The position numbers and the translations under genes were made by a program. From positions 1-64,000 of the forward strand of contig NZ_JRUQ01000044.1 in the NCBI RefSeq assembly GCF_000773975.1: DNA of 64,000 bases. The letters run 5' to 3'. Under the pieces are notes generated by a model. That model had not been told where the DNA came from. It made no database searches and was given only the letters and a program-made list of their open reading frames with translations. Positions 48,819 to 58,265 of this stretch are shown here, one piece after another; the first letter of the stretch is position 1; the number at the start of each line of letters is the position of its first letter. The DNA is from Erwinia typographi (GTDB taxonomy: Bacteria > Pseudomonadota > Gammaproteobacteria > Enterobacterales > Enterobacteriaceae).

Positions 48819-49547
48819 ATGAAGGCTGAGCAAAACGCCACCACGGCAAACGTGGATCATAACGAAATTGCCAAATTTGAAGCGGTCGCATCCCGCTGGT
48901 GGGATCTGGAAGGGGAGTTTAAGCCTCTGCACCGGATTAACCCTCTTCGTCTGGGATATATCGCCCAGCACAGCAACGGCCTGTTTGACAAGAAAGTGCT
49001 GGACGTCGGCTGCGGCGGCGGCATTCTGGCCGAGAGCATGGCCCGCGAAGGCGCCAACGTAACCGGGCTGGATATGGGCGCGGAGCCGTTGCAAATCGCC
49101 CGCCTGCACGCGCTGGAAAGCGGCGTGAAGGTAGATTATGTGCAGCAGACCGTGGAAGAACATGCGGAGCAGTTTGCGGGCCAGTATGACGTGGTGACCT
49201 GTATGGAGATGCTGGAGCACGTTCCAGATCCGCGATCGGTGGTCCATGCCTGCGCGAGGCTGGTTAAGCCGGGCGGCGAAGTATTTTTCTCCACGCTTAA
49301 CCGCAACAGTAAGTCCTGGCTGATGGCGATCGTCGGTGCGGAGTATCTCCTGCGCATGGTGCCGCGCGGCACGCATGACATCAAAAAGTTTATTCGCCCT
49401 GCCGAGTTGCTGAACTGGGTGGATGAAACGCCGCTGCGCGAGCGCCACATGATCGGCCTGCATTACAATCCGCTGACCAACAGCTTCAAGCTGGCGCCGG
49501 GCGTGGACGTTAATTACATGGTTCACACCCGCGCTGCTGAAGCCTGA
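48819..49547 (+). CDS. ubiG: Ubiquinone biosynthesis O-methyltransferase UbiG
   Basis: S-adenosylmethionine-dependent enzyme performing both O-methylations of ubiquinone synthesis. The 242 residues contain the SAM-binding glycine motif [15 protein letters not shown] near residue 60, [14 protein letters not shown] and the post-II motif [14 protein letters not shown] membrane-binding loop is present in the family. It is divergent from gyrA, as in E. coli. A TATACT -10-like element lies about 30 bases upstream of the ATG. Confidence 0.96.
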   Translation: MKAEQNATTANVDHNEIAKFEAVASRWWDLEGEFKPLHRINPLRLGYIAQHSNGLFDKKVLDVGCGGGILAESMAREGANVTGLDMGAEPLQIARLHALESGVKVDYVQQTVEEHAEQFAGQYDVVTCMEMLEHVPDPRSVVHACARLVKPGGEVFFSTLNRNSKSWLMAIVGAEYLLRMVPRGTHDIKKFIRPAELLNWVDETPLRERHMIGLHYNPLTNSFKLAPGVDVNYMVHTRAAEA

Positions 49548-49566
49548 CCCGCCCTTCCCGGCCTGG

Positions 49567-49594
49567 TGCAGGGTGCGTTTCCGGGCACCCTGCA
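49567..49594 (+). terminator. Hairpin after ubiG
   Basis: TGCAGGGTGC/GCACCCTGCA forms a perfect 10-bp stem with an 8-base loop, about 20 bases past the ubiG stop. Only TGTTTA follows, so termination may be weak. Confidence 0.55.
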
Positions 49595-49753
49595 TGTTTA
49601 ATCAGTAAGGGAAATCCCTGCCTGGCCTTCACCTGATTGTCATAAGAATCCCTTAGCTTAGCGCCGCGGTCAGATCGTTTTCCTCTTAGACAGAGGGCGG
49701 ACTGCAACGGCAGGATAAACCTGAAACAGGGAAACTTTATTTTCCTCTGGTAT

Positions 49754-49790
49754 GAAGAGACAAAAATTCGCCTCTTCAGGGCTTTTTTTG
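49754..49790 (+). terminator. Intrinsic terminator in the ubiG-nrdA gap
   Basis: TGAAGAG/CTCTTCA forms a 7-bp stem, followed by GGGC and seven T residues. It ends read-through from ubiG or an unannotated transcript. Confidence 0.7.
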
Positions 49791-49980
49791 CGCAAAAAAA
49801 AGGGCAACTTTTCACCGATGAACAAGAAACCCGCGCTTGATCAAATTTCTAAATATTTTCTTAAGTGGTTGACATCGCCCCTGGGCCTTGAGAAACGTGG
49901 GCTTAGCATTAAATCCAGCGTTCGATCCGTAATTCCGTCGGAAAATCAAGCCTTGTTAAGACGGCAGAAATTACTAAAAT

Positions 49981-49996
49981 ACTCACCATATTGTTA
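49981..49996. promoter_or_regulatory. NrdR box 1
   Basis: ACTCACCATATTGTTA shares the CxxxATATTG core of the 16-bp NrdR consensus. It is 32 bp upstream of a second, better box; paired boxes about three helical turns apart are the rule for NrdR. Confidence 0.6.
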
Positions 49997-50012
49997 CCCA
50001 TACTTCCCTTAC

Positions 50013-50028
50013 CCCCTATATATAGTGT
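50013..50028. promoter_or_regulatory. NrdR box 2
   Basis: CCCCTATATATAGTGT matches the NrdR consensus core CWATATATWGTGT. NrdR represses ribonucleotide reductase genes when dATP is high. Confidence 0.72.
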
Positions 50029-50037
50029 TTATCCACA
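50029..50037 (+). promoter_or_regulatory. DnaA box
   Basis: TTATCCACA is a perfect DnaA box directly beside NrdR box 2 and about 80 bases before nrdA. DnaA regulation of nrdAB is established in E. coli. Confidence 0.75.
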
Positions 50038-50118
50038 GAGTTACTCACATCTGAGCATTCTGTGTATAAACGGGGGATAGATTGGTTTTCACCCCTCACG
50101 GACAGGATATTACGCGAC

Positions 50119-52404
50119 ATGAATCAGAGCTTGCTTGTCACCAAACGCGATGGCCGCACCGAACGCATTAACCTCGATAAAATTCACCGCGTGCTGGACT
50201 GGGCTGCGGAAGGTCTGCAAAACGTCTCGGTGTCCCAGGTGGAGCTTCGTTCACATATCCAGTTTTATGAAGGCATCAAAACCTCCGATATTCACGAAAC
50301 CATTATCAAATCCGCTGCCGATCTGATCTCCCGCGATGCGCCTGACTACCAGTACATGGCCGCGCGTCTGGCTATCTTCCACCTGCGTAAAAAAGCCTAT
50401 GGCCAGTTTGAACCGCCTAAGCTGTACGATCAGGTGAAGCGTATGGTCGATATGGGCAAGTACGACAGCCATCTGCTGGAGGACTACAGCACCGAAGAGT
50501 TCGAGCTGATGGACGGGTTTATCGATCACTGGCGCGACATGAACTTCTCTTATGCCGCCGTGAAACAGCTGGAAGGTAAATATCTTGCGCAGAACCGCGT
50601 CAGCGGCGAGATCTACGAAAGCGCCCAGTTCCTCTATATTCTGGTAGCCGCGTGCCTGTTCTCGGGTTACCCGCGCGAAACGCGTCTTGATTACGTCAAG
50701 CGCTTCTACGACGCTATCTCAACCTTTAAAATTTCGCTGCCTACGCCAATTATGTCCGGCGTGCGCACCCCTACCCGCCAGTTCAGCTCCTGCGTGCTGA
50801 TCGAATGCGGCGACAGCCTGGACTCGATCAATGCGACCTCCAGCGCTATCGTAAAATACGTTTCTCAGCGTGCCGGTATCGGTATTAACGCTGGCCGCAT
50901 TCGTGCGCTGGGTAGCCCAATCCGCGGGGGCGAAGCCTTCCACACCGGCTGCATTCCTTTCTACAAGCATTTCCAGACGGCGGTGAAGTCCTGCTCTCAG
51001 GGCGGCGTACGCGGAGGAGCAGCCACCCTGTTCTACCCAATGTGGCACCTGGAAGTGGAAAGCCTGCTGGTGTTGAAAAACAACCGCGGCGTGGAAGGAA
51101 ACCGCGTTCGTCATATGGACTACGGCGTGCAGATCAACAAACTGATGTACACCCGCCTGTTGAAAGGGGGCGACATCACGCTGTTCAGCCCTTCCGACGT
51201 GCCGGGCCTGTACGACGCTTTCTTCGCTGACCAGGACGAGTTTGAGCGTCTGTACGTTAAATATGAGCAGGAAGAAGGCATCCGCAAGCAGCGCGTCAAG
51301 GCGGTTGACCTGTTCTCGCTGATGATGCAGGAGCGAGCTTCTACCGGTCGTATCTACATCCAGAACGTTGACCACTGCAACACGCACAGCCCGTTCGATC
51401 CGGCTATTGCACCAGTGCGCCAGTCTAACCTGTGCCTGGAAATTGCGTTGCCAACCAAACCGCTGATGGACGTCAACGATGAAAATGGCGAAATCGCGCT
51501 TTGTACGCTGTCGGCATTCAACCTTGGCGCTATCGACAGCCTGGACGATTTGCAAGAGCTGGCGACCCTGGCGGTACGCGCGCTGGATGCGCTGCTGGAC
51601 TATCAGGACTACCCCATCCCAGCGGCCAAACGCGGCGCAATGGGTCGCCGTACCCTGGGCATCGGCGTAATTAACTTCGCCTACTACCTGGCGAAGCATG
51701 GCGTGCGCTATTCCGACGGCAGCGCTAACAATCTGACCCACAAAACCTTTGAAGCCATCCAGTTCTATCTGCTGAAGGCCTCGAACGAGCTGGCGAAAGA
51801 ACAAGGCGCCTGCCCGTGGTTTAACGAAACCACCTATGCGCAGGGCATCCTGCCGGTCGACACCTATAAGAAAGATTTGGACGCGATCAGCGACGAGCCG
51901 CTGCACCTGGACTGGGAAGGCCTGCGCGAGCAGATCAAAACCCACGGCCTGCGCAACTCCACGCTGTCTGCCCTGATGCCGTCAGAAACCTCTTCGCAGA
52001 TTTCTAACGCCACCAACGGCATTGAGCCGCCGCGCGGCCACATCAGCATCAAAGCGTCTAAAGACGGCATCCTGCGCCAGGTTGTTCCTGAGTATGAGCG
52101 CCTGAAAGACAATTACGAGCTGCTGTGGGACATGCCAAACAACGACGGCTATTTGCAGCTGGTCGGCCTGATGCAGAAGTTTATCGACCAGGCCATTTCG
52201 TCCAACACCAACTACGATCCAACGCGCTTCGACAAAGGCCGCGTGCCGATGAAGCAGTTGCTGAAAGATTTGCTGACCGCGTACAAGTTCGGCGTGAAAA
52301 CGCTGTACTACCAGAACACCCGTGACGGTGCGGAAGATTCGCAGGAAGATCTGGTGCCGTCCATTCAGGACGACGGCTGCGAAAGCGGCGCCTGCAAGAT
52401 TTAA
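50119..52404 (+). CDS. nrdA: Ribonucleoside-diphosphate reductase class Ia, alpha subunit
   Basis: Catalytic subunit reducing ribonucleoside diphosphates to deoxy forms, using a thiyl radical relayed from NrdB. The 761 residues have an N-terminal ATP-cone (about 5-95), the barrel with SSCVLIECGDSLDS carrying the redox cysteine, NLCLEIALP with the radical cysteine region, and the C-terminal cysteine pair Cys754/Cys759 (CESGAC) that accepts electrons from thioredoxin or glutaredoxin. The start was placed at MNQSLLVTKRDG, 57 bases inside the longest frame, to match E. coli and its length. Confidence 0.97.
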   Translation: MNQSLLVTKRDGRTERINLDKIHRVLDWAAEGLQNVSVSQVELRSHIQFYEGIKTSDIHETIIKSAADLISRDAPDYQYMAARLAIFHLRKKAYGQFEPPKLYDQVKRMVDMGKYDSHLLEDYSTEEFELMDGFIDHWRDMNFSYAAVKQLEGKYLAQNRVSGEIYESAQFLYILVAACLFSGYPRETRLDYVKRFYDAISTFKISLPTPIMSGVRTPTRQFSSCVLIECGDSLDSINATSSAIVKYVSQRAGIGINAGRIRALGSPIRGGEAFHTGCIPFYKHFQTAVKSCSQGGVRGGAATLFYPMWHLEVESLLVLKNNRGVEGNRVRHMDYGVQINKLMYTRLLKGGDITLFSPSDVPGLYDAFFADQDEFERLYVKYEQEEGIRKQRVKAVDLFSLMMQERASTGRIYIQNVDHCNTHSPFDPAIAPVRQSNLCLEIALPTKPLMDVNDENGEIALCTLSAFNLGAIDSLDDLQELATLAVRALDALLDYQDYPIPAAKRGAMGRRTLGIGVINFAYYLAKHGVRYSDGSANNLTHKTFEAIQFYLLKASNELAKEQGACPWFNETTYAQGILPVDTYKKDLDAISDEPLHLDWEGLREQIKTHGLRNSTLSALMPSETSSQISNATNGIEPPRGHISIKASKDGILRQVVPEYERLKDNYELLWDMPNNDGYLQLVGLMQKFIDQAISSNTNYDPTRFDKGRVPMKQLLKDLLTAYKFGVKTLYYQNTRDGAEDSQEDLVPSIQDDGCESGACKI

Positions 52405-52497
52405 GCAACAGCGGCAGGGCGATACCCTATCCTTTCGCCCGCAACAATCATGTGTCAGGGCCGCCCCGCGCGGCCCGCTCTCACTGGATTACTATTC

Positions 52498-53628
52498 ATG
52501 GCTTACACAACGTTCTCGCAAAATAAAAACGACCAGCTGAACGAACCGATGTTCTTCGGCCAGCCGGTTAACGTCGCCCGCTTCGATCAGCAGAAATATG
52601 ACATTTTTGAAAAGCTGATTGAAAAGCAGCTCTCCTTCTTCTGGCGTCCGGAAGAGGTCGACGTCTCCCGCGACCGTATCGACTATCAGGGGCTGCCGGA
52701 GCATGAAAAACACATTTTTATCAGCAACCTGAAATATCAGACGCTGCTGGACTCGATTCAGGGACGTAGCCCGAACGTGGCGCTGCTGCCGCTGATCTCC
52801 ATCCCGGAACTGGAAACCTGGGTAGAAACCTGGGCGTTTTCCGAGACTATCCACTCGCGTTCTTACACCCACATTATTCGTAATATCGTTAACGATCCGG
52901 CCATTGTGTTCGACGATATCGTCACCAATGAGCAGATCCTGTCACGCGCCAGGGATATTTCTGGCTACTACGACGATCTGATCGAAATGACCAGCTACTG
53001 GCATCTGCTGGGCGAAGGCACCCACCAGGTTAACGGCAAAACCGTCACCATCAACCTGCGCGAGCTGAAAAAACAGCTCTATATCTGCCTGATGAGCGTT
53101 AACGCGCTGGAAGCCATTCGCTTCTACGTCAGTTTCGCCTGCTCCTTCGCCTTCGCCGAGCGCGAACTGATGGAAGGCAACGCCAAAATTATCAAGCTGA
53201 TCGCCCGTGACGAAGCGCTACACCTGACCGGCACTCAGCATATGCTGAACCTGCTGCGCAGCGGCGAGGACGATCCTGAAATGGCAGAGATCGCCCGCGA
53301 ATGTCGTCAGGAATGCTATGACCTGTTTGTGATGGCGGCCCAGCAGGAGAAAGAGTGGGCTGAATATCTGTTCCGCGACGGCTCGATGATCGGCCTGAAC
53401 AAAGACATCCTTTGCCAGTACATTGAATACATCACCAACATTCGTATGCACGCGGTGGGTCTGGATCTGCCGTTCCAGACCCGTTCGAACCCGATCCCGT
53501 GGATCAACGCCTGGCTGGTGTCTGACAACGTTCAGGTTGCGCCGCAGGAAGTGGAGGTCAGCTCTTATCTCGTCGGCCAGATCGACTCTGAAGTCAACGG
53601 CGACGATTTCAGCGATTTCCAGCTGTAA
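52498..53628 (+). CDS. nrdB: Ribonucleoside-diphosphate reductase class Ia, beta subunit
   Basis: Diferric-tyrosyl radical subunit. The 376 residues contain iron ligands in the ferritin-like helices: [19 protein letters not shown], with the radical Tyr next to it, FAERELMEG, and [14 protein letters not shown]. The C-terminal tail ending [10 protein letters not shown] docks onto NrdA. The start at [14 protein letters not shown] is 48 bases inside the longest frame and matches E. coli. A GC-rich hairpin lies between nrdA and nrdB and may modulate relative expression. Confidence 0.97.
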   Translation: MAYTTFSQNKNDQLNEPMFFGQPVNVARFDQQKYDIFEKLIEKQLSFFWRPEEVDVSRDRIDYQGLPEHEKHIFISNLKYQTLLDSIQGRSPNVALLPLISIPELETWVETWAFSETIHSRSYTHIIRNIVNDPAIVFDDIVTNEQILSRARDISGYYDDLIEMTSYWHLLGEGTHQVNGKTVTINLRELKKQLYICLMSVNALEAIRFYVSFACSFAFAERELMEGNAKIIKLIARDEALHLTGTQHMLNLLRSGEDDPEMAEIARECRQECYDLFVMAAQQEKEWAEYLFRDGSMIGLNKDILCQYIEYITNIRMHAVGLDLPFQTRSNPIPWINAWLVSDNVQVAPQEVEVSSYLVGQIDSEVNGDDFSDFQL

Positions 53629-53629
53629 T

Positions 53630-53890
53630 ATGGCCGGTTCGAGGATTACCCTGCGTGCCTCCGGCACGCAGCTTCACTGCCAGAACGAGCACCGCTCGCT
53701 GCTGGACGCGCTTGAGTCCCATAAGATTTGCGTGGAGTATCAGTGTCGGGAAGGCTACTGCGGCTCCTGCCGCACCCGGCTGCTGAAAGGTGAAGTGTGC
53801 TATATCGCCACGCCGCTGGCTTTCGTTCAGGAAGATGAGATCCTCCCCTGCTGCTGCAAAGCCAACGGCGATATCGAACTTGAAATGTAG
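53630..53890 (+). CDS. yfaE: 2Fe-2S ferredoxin-like protein YfaE (NrdB cofactor maintenance)
   Basis: A plant-type [2Fe-2S] ferredoxin that helps rebuild the NrdB diferric-tyrosyl cofactor. The 86 residues contain the cluster motif CREGYCGSCRTRLL near residue 39 and the fourth cysteine in LPCCCKANGD near residue 75. The ATG begins one base after the nrdB stop, so it is co-translated. The open frame extends far upstream inside nrdB in another reading phase; that part is discarded. Confidence 0.94.
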   Translation: MAGSRITLRASGTQLHCQNEHRSLLDALESHKICVEYQCREGYCGSCRTRLLKGEVCYIATPLAFVQEDEILPCCCKANGDIELEM

Positions 53891-53914
53891 GGGTAACATC
53901 CTCCGCTGACTTTA

Positions 53915-53946
53915 CTGTAGGGAGCTTATATCCCTACAGATTCTTT
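53915..53946. terminator. Terminator after yfaE
   Basis: CTGTAGGGA/TCCCTACAG is a perfect 9-bp stem with a 7-base loop, followed by ATTCTTT. It ends nrdAB-yfaE and may also serve the converging cinA-like gene. Confidence 0.75.
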
Positions 53947-53953
53947 CCCTCGC

Positions 53954-55150
53954 TCAGCCTTTCAACGTTTCCACTACATCAATCCAGCCGTGCCCGGTTG
54001 ACACTTCCATGCCGTTAAGCCAGCGTCGCAGCATATTCAGCGCCATCATTGCCACCACCTCCTGGCGGGATTTCAGACCGTGACGGTTGACGTTAAACTT
54101 CACGCCCTGCGCCCAGCTGCCTTCTGGCGTAGACAGCGCGAATCCCAGCTGTTCCTGCTGGAGGCCGCCAACGATCAGCGCCAGCGAAGCCCCGGATTCT
54201 GCGGCAAGCTGTTTGCTACGGTCGAGCAACGTCCGCAGAGACTCTTCGCGCGTCGGCAGGACGTTGCCCGCCGCCAGCGGCGCCTCCTCCGAGGCCAGCT
54301 GCCATTGCAGCAGCCCGGCGGTGAACTGTTCACTGACGGCAAGCGTGAGGCCCTTCTCCTTCAGACGACGCGAGAGCTGAGCCGGAAGCCCTTCAGTCCC
54401 TTCGAAGATAGTGCTTTCACCGGCGATTTCCCGCACCTGCTGCCAGAACTGCTCCATCTCCGGCAGCTTTGAAGCCGGGCCGTTCAGCTTCAGCTCAATA
54501 ATCGGCATCGAGGCGCGATAGCCCATCACCACGCCGTCGGGGATCGGCAGCGGCTCGATTTCGGCGGCGAGGTCGCTCTCTCCCCGGCCGAAGGTGGTCA
54601 TCCGCAGACAGACAGGCGGTTCCGGCAGCCTGAAGCGGGCTTTGAGCCGTGGCAAAATCTGCTGCTCGACCATCACCTTGTATTCTGAAGGGACGCCCGG
54701 GGTGAAGAAAATCCAGCAGCGGTTTAGCTGCAGAGCAAAACCGCAGGCGGTGCCAACCGGGTTATCCAGCATTTCGGCACCGGCGGGGATCTCTGCCTGC
54801 TTACGGTTGCTGGCGGCCATGCTGCGACCGCGTCCGGCGAAGAAAGCCTCCATCTTCGCCAGCCACTCCTCCTGCATCACCAGCTCTACGCCAGCGGCTC
54901 TGGCGGCGGCCAGCGCGCTAAGGTCATCACTGGTTGGCCCAAGGCCGCCGTTAACAATAAGCACGTCGGCCACTTTGCTGCGTTCGGTCAGCACCCTGAC
55001 CAACTCATCAATGTTGTCACCGACGGTCTGACGGCTGGTCATCGGCAGGCCGTTCTCGAACAGCACCCCGGCCAGCCACGCGGCGTTGGTATCGACAATC
55101 TGACCGTGCAGCACTTCATCGCCAGTTGCGAGCATTTCCACTCTTATCAT
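53954..55150 (-). CDS. yfaY: CinA-like protein (YfaY family)
   Basis: A 398-residue member of the competence/damage-inducible CinA family. An N-terminal MoCF/COG1058 domain (about 1-170; LATGDEVLHGQIVDTNAAWL, then NGGLGPTSDD) is joined to a C-terminal region related to the NMN-deamidase domain (about 245-395). In E. coli YfaY the deamidase part is degenerate, and the same seems true here because the usual catalytic ESCTGG-like motif is replaced by SEQFTAGLLQ. The role may be limited to the ADP-ribose pyrophosphatase-like domain. Confidence 0.88.
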   Translation of the reverse strand: MIRVEMLATGDEVLHGQIVDTNAAWLAGVLFENGLPMTSRQTVGDNIDELVRVLTERSKVADVLIVNGGLGPTSDDLSALAAARAAGVELVMQEEWLAKMEAFFAGRGRSMAASNRKQAEIPAGAEMLDNPVGTACGFALQLNRCWIFFTPGVPSEYKVMVEQQILPRLKARFRLPEPPVCLRMTTFGRGESDLAAEIEPLPIPDGVVMGYRASMPIIELKLNGPASKLPEMEQFWQQVREIAGESTIFEGTEGLPAQLSRRLKEKGLTLAVSEQFTAGLLQWQLASEEAPLAAGNVLPTREESLRTLLDRSKQLAAESGASLALIVGGLQQEQLGFALSTPEGSWAQGVKFNVNRHGLKSRQEVVAMMALNMLRRWLNGMEVSTGHGWIDVVETLKG

Positions 55151-55217
55151 TTTTTTCTCCGGTTCGGGCAGCGTGGATTAACTGTATGAAGCCCCCCTGA
55201 TAAACACAATGTCATTT

Positions 55218-55235
55218 TTAACAAAATTTTGTTAA
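55218..55235. promoter_or_regulatory. 18-bp perfect palindrome upstream of katA
   Basis: TTAACAAAATTTTGTTAA is a perfect palindrome in the divergent region between the cinA-like gene and katA. It is about 160 bases before katA and 70 before the other start. Its form suggests a dimeric regulator site; I do not recognise the regulator. Confidence 0.45.
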
Positions 55236-55395
55236 CAAAATGCAGCAACGGACGTTTTGTTTCAGAGATAGCAGCGATAGACAGAGCCTGATTGCCGGGA
55301 ATCAAGGTGTCGCGCACAATGGCGTTGATAATAGGTTAACCCGATTGATAAAAATTATTTCGAAGTTCAAACCTTAATTTAGCAGAGAGAGACGC

Positions 55396-56838
55396 ATGAT
55401 GAGCAAAAAAGGACTGACCACCGCTGCTGGCGCACCCGTTGCCCACAATAATAATGTGATGACCGCAGGTCGCCGCGGCCCCATGCTGTTGCAGGATGTC
55501 TGGTTTTTAGAGAAGCTGGCGCATTTCGACCGGGAAGTGATCCCAGAGCGCAGGATGCACGCTAAAGGCTCAGGCGCTTACGGCACCTTTACCGTAACCC
55601 AGGATATCACCCGCTTCACCCGGGCAAAAATCTTCGCCGGAGTGGGTAAAAAAACCGAACTGTTTATCCGCTTCTCTACCGTAGCGGGCGAGCGCGGCGG
55701 AGCCGATGCCGAGCGTGATATCCGTGGATTCTCGCTCAAGTTTTATACCGAAGAGGGCAACTGGGATCTGGTCGGCAATAACACGCCGGTATTCTATCTG
55801 CGCGATCCGCTTAAGTTTCCCGATCTCAACCACGTTGTGAAGCGCGACCCGCGTACTAACCTGCGTAATCCAACCTATAAGTGGGACTTTTTCTCGCAGC
55901 TGCCGGAATCACTGCACCAGCTGACCATCGATTTTAGCGACCGCGGCCTGCCAGACTCCTATCGCCATATCCACGGTTTCGGCAGCCACACCTACAGCTT
56001 TATCAACGACCAGCAGGAACGTTTCTGGGTGAAATTCCATATGCGCTGCGAGCAGGGGATTGCCAACCTGATGGATGACGAAGCCGCGCTGCTGATTGGT
56101 CAGGATCGTGAAAGCTCACAGCGCGATCTGTTTGAAGCTATTGAAAAAGGGGACTTCCCACGCTGGAAATTCTTCGTGCAGATCATGCCGGAAGCTGAAG
56201 CCTCGCAGACGCCGTATAACCCGTTCGACCTGACTAAAGTCTGGCCGCACGGCGACTACCCGCTGATTGAAGTGGGAGAGTTCGAGCTGAACCGTAACCC
56301 GGATAACTATTTTGCCGAGGTGGAACAGGTAGCGATGAGCCCGGCTAACGTGGTGCCCGGCATTGGCTTCTCTCCTGACCGCATGTTGCAGGGACGCCTG
56401 TTCTCTTACGGCGATGCCCACCGCTATCGCCTCGGCGTTAACCATCACCAGATCCCGGTGAACGCGCCAAAATGCCCGTTCCACAGTTACCATCGCGACG
56501 GCGCAATGCGCGTGGACGGCAACAGCGGCAACGGGGCGACCTATGAGCCTAACAGCTTTAACGTCTTCCAGGAGCAGCCGGACTTCAGCGAGCCGCCGCT
56601 GTCGCTGGAAGGCGCTGCCGACCACTGGAATCACCGTGAGGATGAGGATTATTTCAGCCAGCCGCGCGCGCTGTTCCATTTGATTAGCGAAGAGGAACAC
56701 CAGAGAATGTTCAAGCGCATTGCCGGAGAGCTGGTTCAGGTACCTGAATTTATTCAGCAGCGGCAGATTGCGCTGTTCCATCAGGTGGACCCTGCCTACG
56801 GCACCGGCGTTGAGCAGGCGCTTAAAGAGCTGAAATAG
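55396..56838 (+). CDS. katA: Monofunctional heme catalase (small-subunit type)
   Basis: Decomposes hydrogen peroxide in the cytoplasm. The 480 residues are of the small-subunit (clade 3-like) length. Distal His55 ([12 protein letters not shown]), distal Asn128 ([13 protein letters not shown]) and the heme-ligand Tyr338 ([14 protein letters not shown]) are all present. There is no signal peptide. ATG codons stand at the first two positions; AGAGAGA precedes. E. coli has no such gene; its presence between the cinA-like gene and the men operon is lineage-specific. The symbol follows the type, not proven orthology. Confidence 0.92.
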   Translation: MMSKKGLTTAAGAPVAHNNNVMTAGRRGPMLLQDVWFLEKLAHFDREVIPERRMHAKGSGAYGTFTVTQDITRFTRAKIFAGVGKKTELFIRFSTVAGERGGADAERDIRGFSLKFYTEEGNWDLVGNNTPVFYLRDPLKFPDLNHVVKRDPRTNLRNPTYKWDFFSQLPESLHQLTIDFSDRGLPDSYRHIHGFGSHTYSFINDQQERFWVKFHMRCEQGIANLMDDEAALLIGQDRESSQRDLFEAIEKGDFPRWKFFVQIMPEAEASQTPYNPFDLTKVWPHGDYPLIEVGEFELNRNPDNYFAEVEQVAMSPANVVPGIGFSPDRMLQGRLFSYGDAHRYRLGVNHHQIPVNAPKCPFHSYHRDGAMRVDGNSGNGATYEPNSFNVFQEQPDFSEPPLSLEGAADHWNHREDEDYFSQPRALFHLISEEEHQRMFKRIAGELVQVPEFIQQRQIALFHQVDPAYGTGVEQALKELK

Positions 56839-56881
56839 GCCACACCCCGGCCTGTTGGAAGGGGGAAGGCGATCAGCCTGC

Positions 56882-56908
56882 AAAGGGTGGCTTAGTGCCG
56901 CCCTTTTT
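56882..56908. terminator. Shared katA/menE terminator containing the menE stop codon
   Basis: AAAGGGTGGC/GCCGCCCTTT forms a 10-bp stem with one wobble pair and loop TTAGT, followed by TTcc. The loop carries the menE stop codon and the right arm encodes its last three residues. It ends rightward katA transcripts. Confidence 0.72.
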
Positions 56909-58265
56909 CCTGCCTGGCGACCCACTGCGTTAAGCTCTGCCGTGAAATTTTAATCCCCCCCGCGTTCAGCTCAGGCAGAAGATGCCAGCTTACCGGATGC
57001 TGAAACCCGGCCAGCAGCGGCTTCGCCCATTCCGCCAACGCCGCCAGCGACAGCTCTGTCCGTAAAGAAACCAGCGCGACCGGACGATGACCAAACTCCT
57101 CGTCCTCTCTGGGCACCACAAACGCTTCGGACACGTCAGGGTGCGACAGCAGTACAGATTCGATCTGCTCCGGCTGAATCCCCTCTCCGGCCGAGAAAAA
57201 CTGATTATCCAGACGCCCGCTCAACAGCAGCTCGCCCTGATGAATCTGCCCGCCGTCGCGGGTAGCAAACCAACCTTGCGCATCCGTCAGCGTCAGCAGT
57301 TCCCCCTCTCGCCAGTAGCCACAGGCCAGCGCCGCAGAGCGCAGCTGAACCTCTCCTGCCACCACCCGGACCTGATGCCCTGCCAGCGCCTGCCCGACGC
57401 CGCTTCGCCCGTCAGCCCGCTTTGCCGTCACGGTCGATGCGGTTTCGGTCATGCCGTAGCCACACCAGCAGGCGATACCGGCCGCCTCAGCCTGCTGGGT
57501 TAACGGCGCTGGAATCGCCGAGCCGCCCAGCAGCACGCTGCGCAGGTTAGCGGGCAGACAGGCGTGATGCAGCAGTCGCCAGAGCTGGGTTGGCACCAGC
57601 GAAGCAAAGCTACAGTCTGCAAGCGCCTGATGCAGCGGACGATCGCCCGGCAGCGCCAGCCCTGCGCCCCTTAGTAGCCAGCGCCAGAGAATACCCTGGC
57701 CGGAAACGTGGAACAGCGGCAGCGACAGCAGCCAGCAATCGTCAGATCCAAAACCCATTGCCGTTACCACGCCCGCCGCGCTGGCGAGATGGGCGGCGAA
57801 GGTATGGGCAGCCGCTTTCGGCTGACCGCCTGAGCCGGAGGTCAGCGTCAGCGTGGCAATCTGCCGCTGGTCCCAGCCGCGATGCGAGCGGCCAGAGATA
57901 AACGTCAGGCTTAGCGCAGGCAGCGCCGGTAGAGCTTCCCCGTCCAGCGACAGGGAAAAATCACAGTTTAACGAGGGCAGCAGCGCCGCCAGCAGGGATG
58001 GCGGAAGCTGCGGATTCAGCGGCAGCACCCGCGCTCCGCATTGCAGCAGGGCAAGGTAAGCCAGCAGCGCAGGCAGGCCGTTACGGGCTTTTAGCGCCAC
58101 GCCACAGCCAGCATGAACGCCCTGCTGCATCAGCCCGGCGGCCAGCCGGTCAACCCGCGTGGCCAGCTGTGCCCAGCTCAGGTTTTCCTGCGGGGTAAAG
58201 ACCGCGGTGCGGTGCGGCTGAACGTTTTGCCAATGCCGCCAGGGCCAGTCGCTCAGCGCTGCCAT
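56892..58265 (-). CDS. menE: o-Succinylbenzoate-CoA ligase
   Basis: Activates o-succinylbenzoate with ATP and CoA in menaquinone synthesis. The 457-residue ANL-family adenylate-forming enzyme has the P-loop [16 protein letters not shown] near residue 138, [11 protein letters not shown] near residue 270, the hinge [14 protein letters not shown] near residue 350, and the C-terminal catalytic Lys near [10 protein letters not shown]. It is the last gene of the operon; its start overlaps the menC end by 13 bases. Confidence 0.95.
   Translation of the reverse strand: MAALSDWPWRHWQNVQPHRTAVFTPQENLSWAQLATRVDRLAAGLMQQGVHAGCGVALKARNGLPALLAYLALLQCGARVLPLNPQLPPSLLAALLPSLNCDFSLSLDGEALPALPALSLTFISGRSHRGWDQRQIATLTLTSGSGGQPKAAAHTFAAHLASAAGVVTAMGFGSDDCWLLSLPLFHVSGQGILWRWLLRGAGLALPGDRPLHQALADCSFASLVPTQLWRLLHHACLPANLRSVLLGGSAIPAPLTQQAEAAGIACWCGYGMTETASTVTAKRADGRSGVGQALAGHQVRVVAGEVQLRSAALACGYWREGELLTLTDAQGWFATRDGGQIHQGELLLSGRLDNQFFSAGEGIQPEQIESVLLSHPDVSEAFVVPREDEEFGHRPVALVSLRTELSLAALAEWAKPLLAGFQHPVSWHLLPELNAGGIKISRQSLTQWVARQEKGRH

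Larger units (their letters stand above)
49548..50118. other. ubiG-nrdA intergenic region
   Basis: About 570 bases with no gene accepted. E. coli carries yfaL here, and no trace of it is seen. It contains a 10-bp hairpin just after ubiG, a strong rightward terminator, and the AT-rich nrdA control region with NrdR and DnaA boxes. A 100-codon frame spans the terminator and these boxes and is judged spurious. The 150 bases between the two hairpins could encode a small RNA. Confidence 0.55.

Noticed and set aside
49752-50054. 100-codon frame before nrdA
   Set aside because: It runs through an intrinsic terminator, two NrdR boxes and the DnaA box, starts without a ribosome site, and its product is Lys/Tyr/Pro-rich without a family.
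50719-51945. 408-codon frame opposite nrdA
   Set aside because: Antisense shadow of nrdA, with no protein-like domain.
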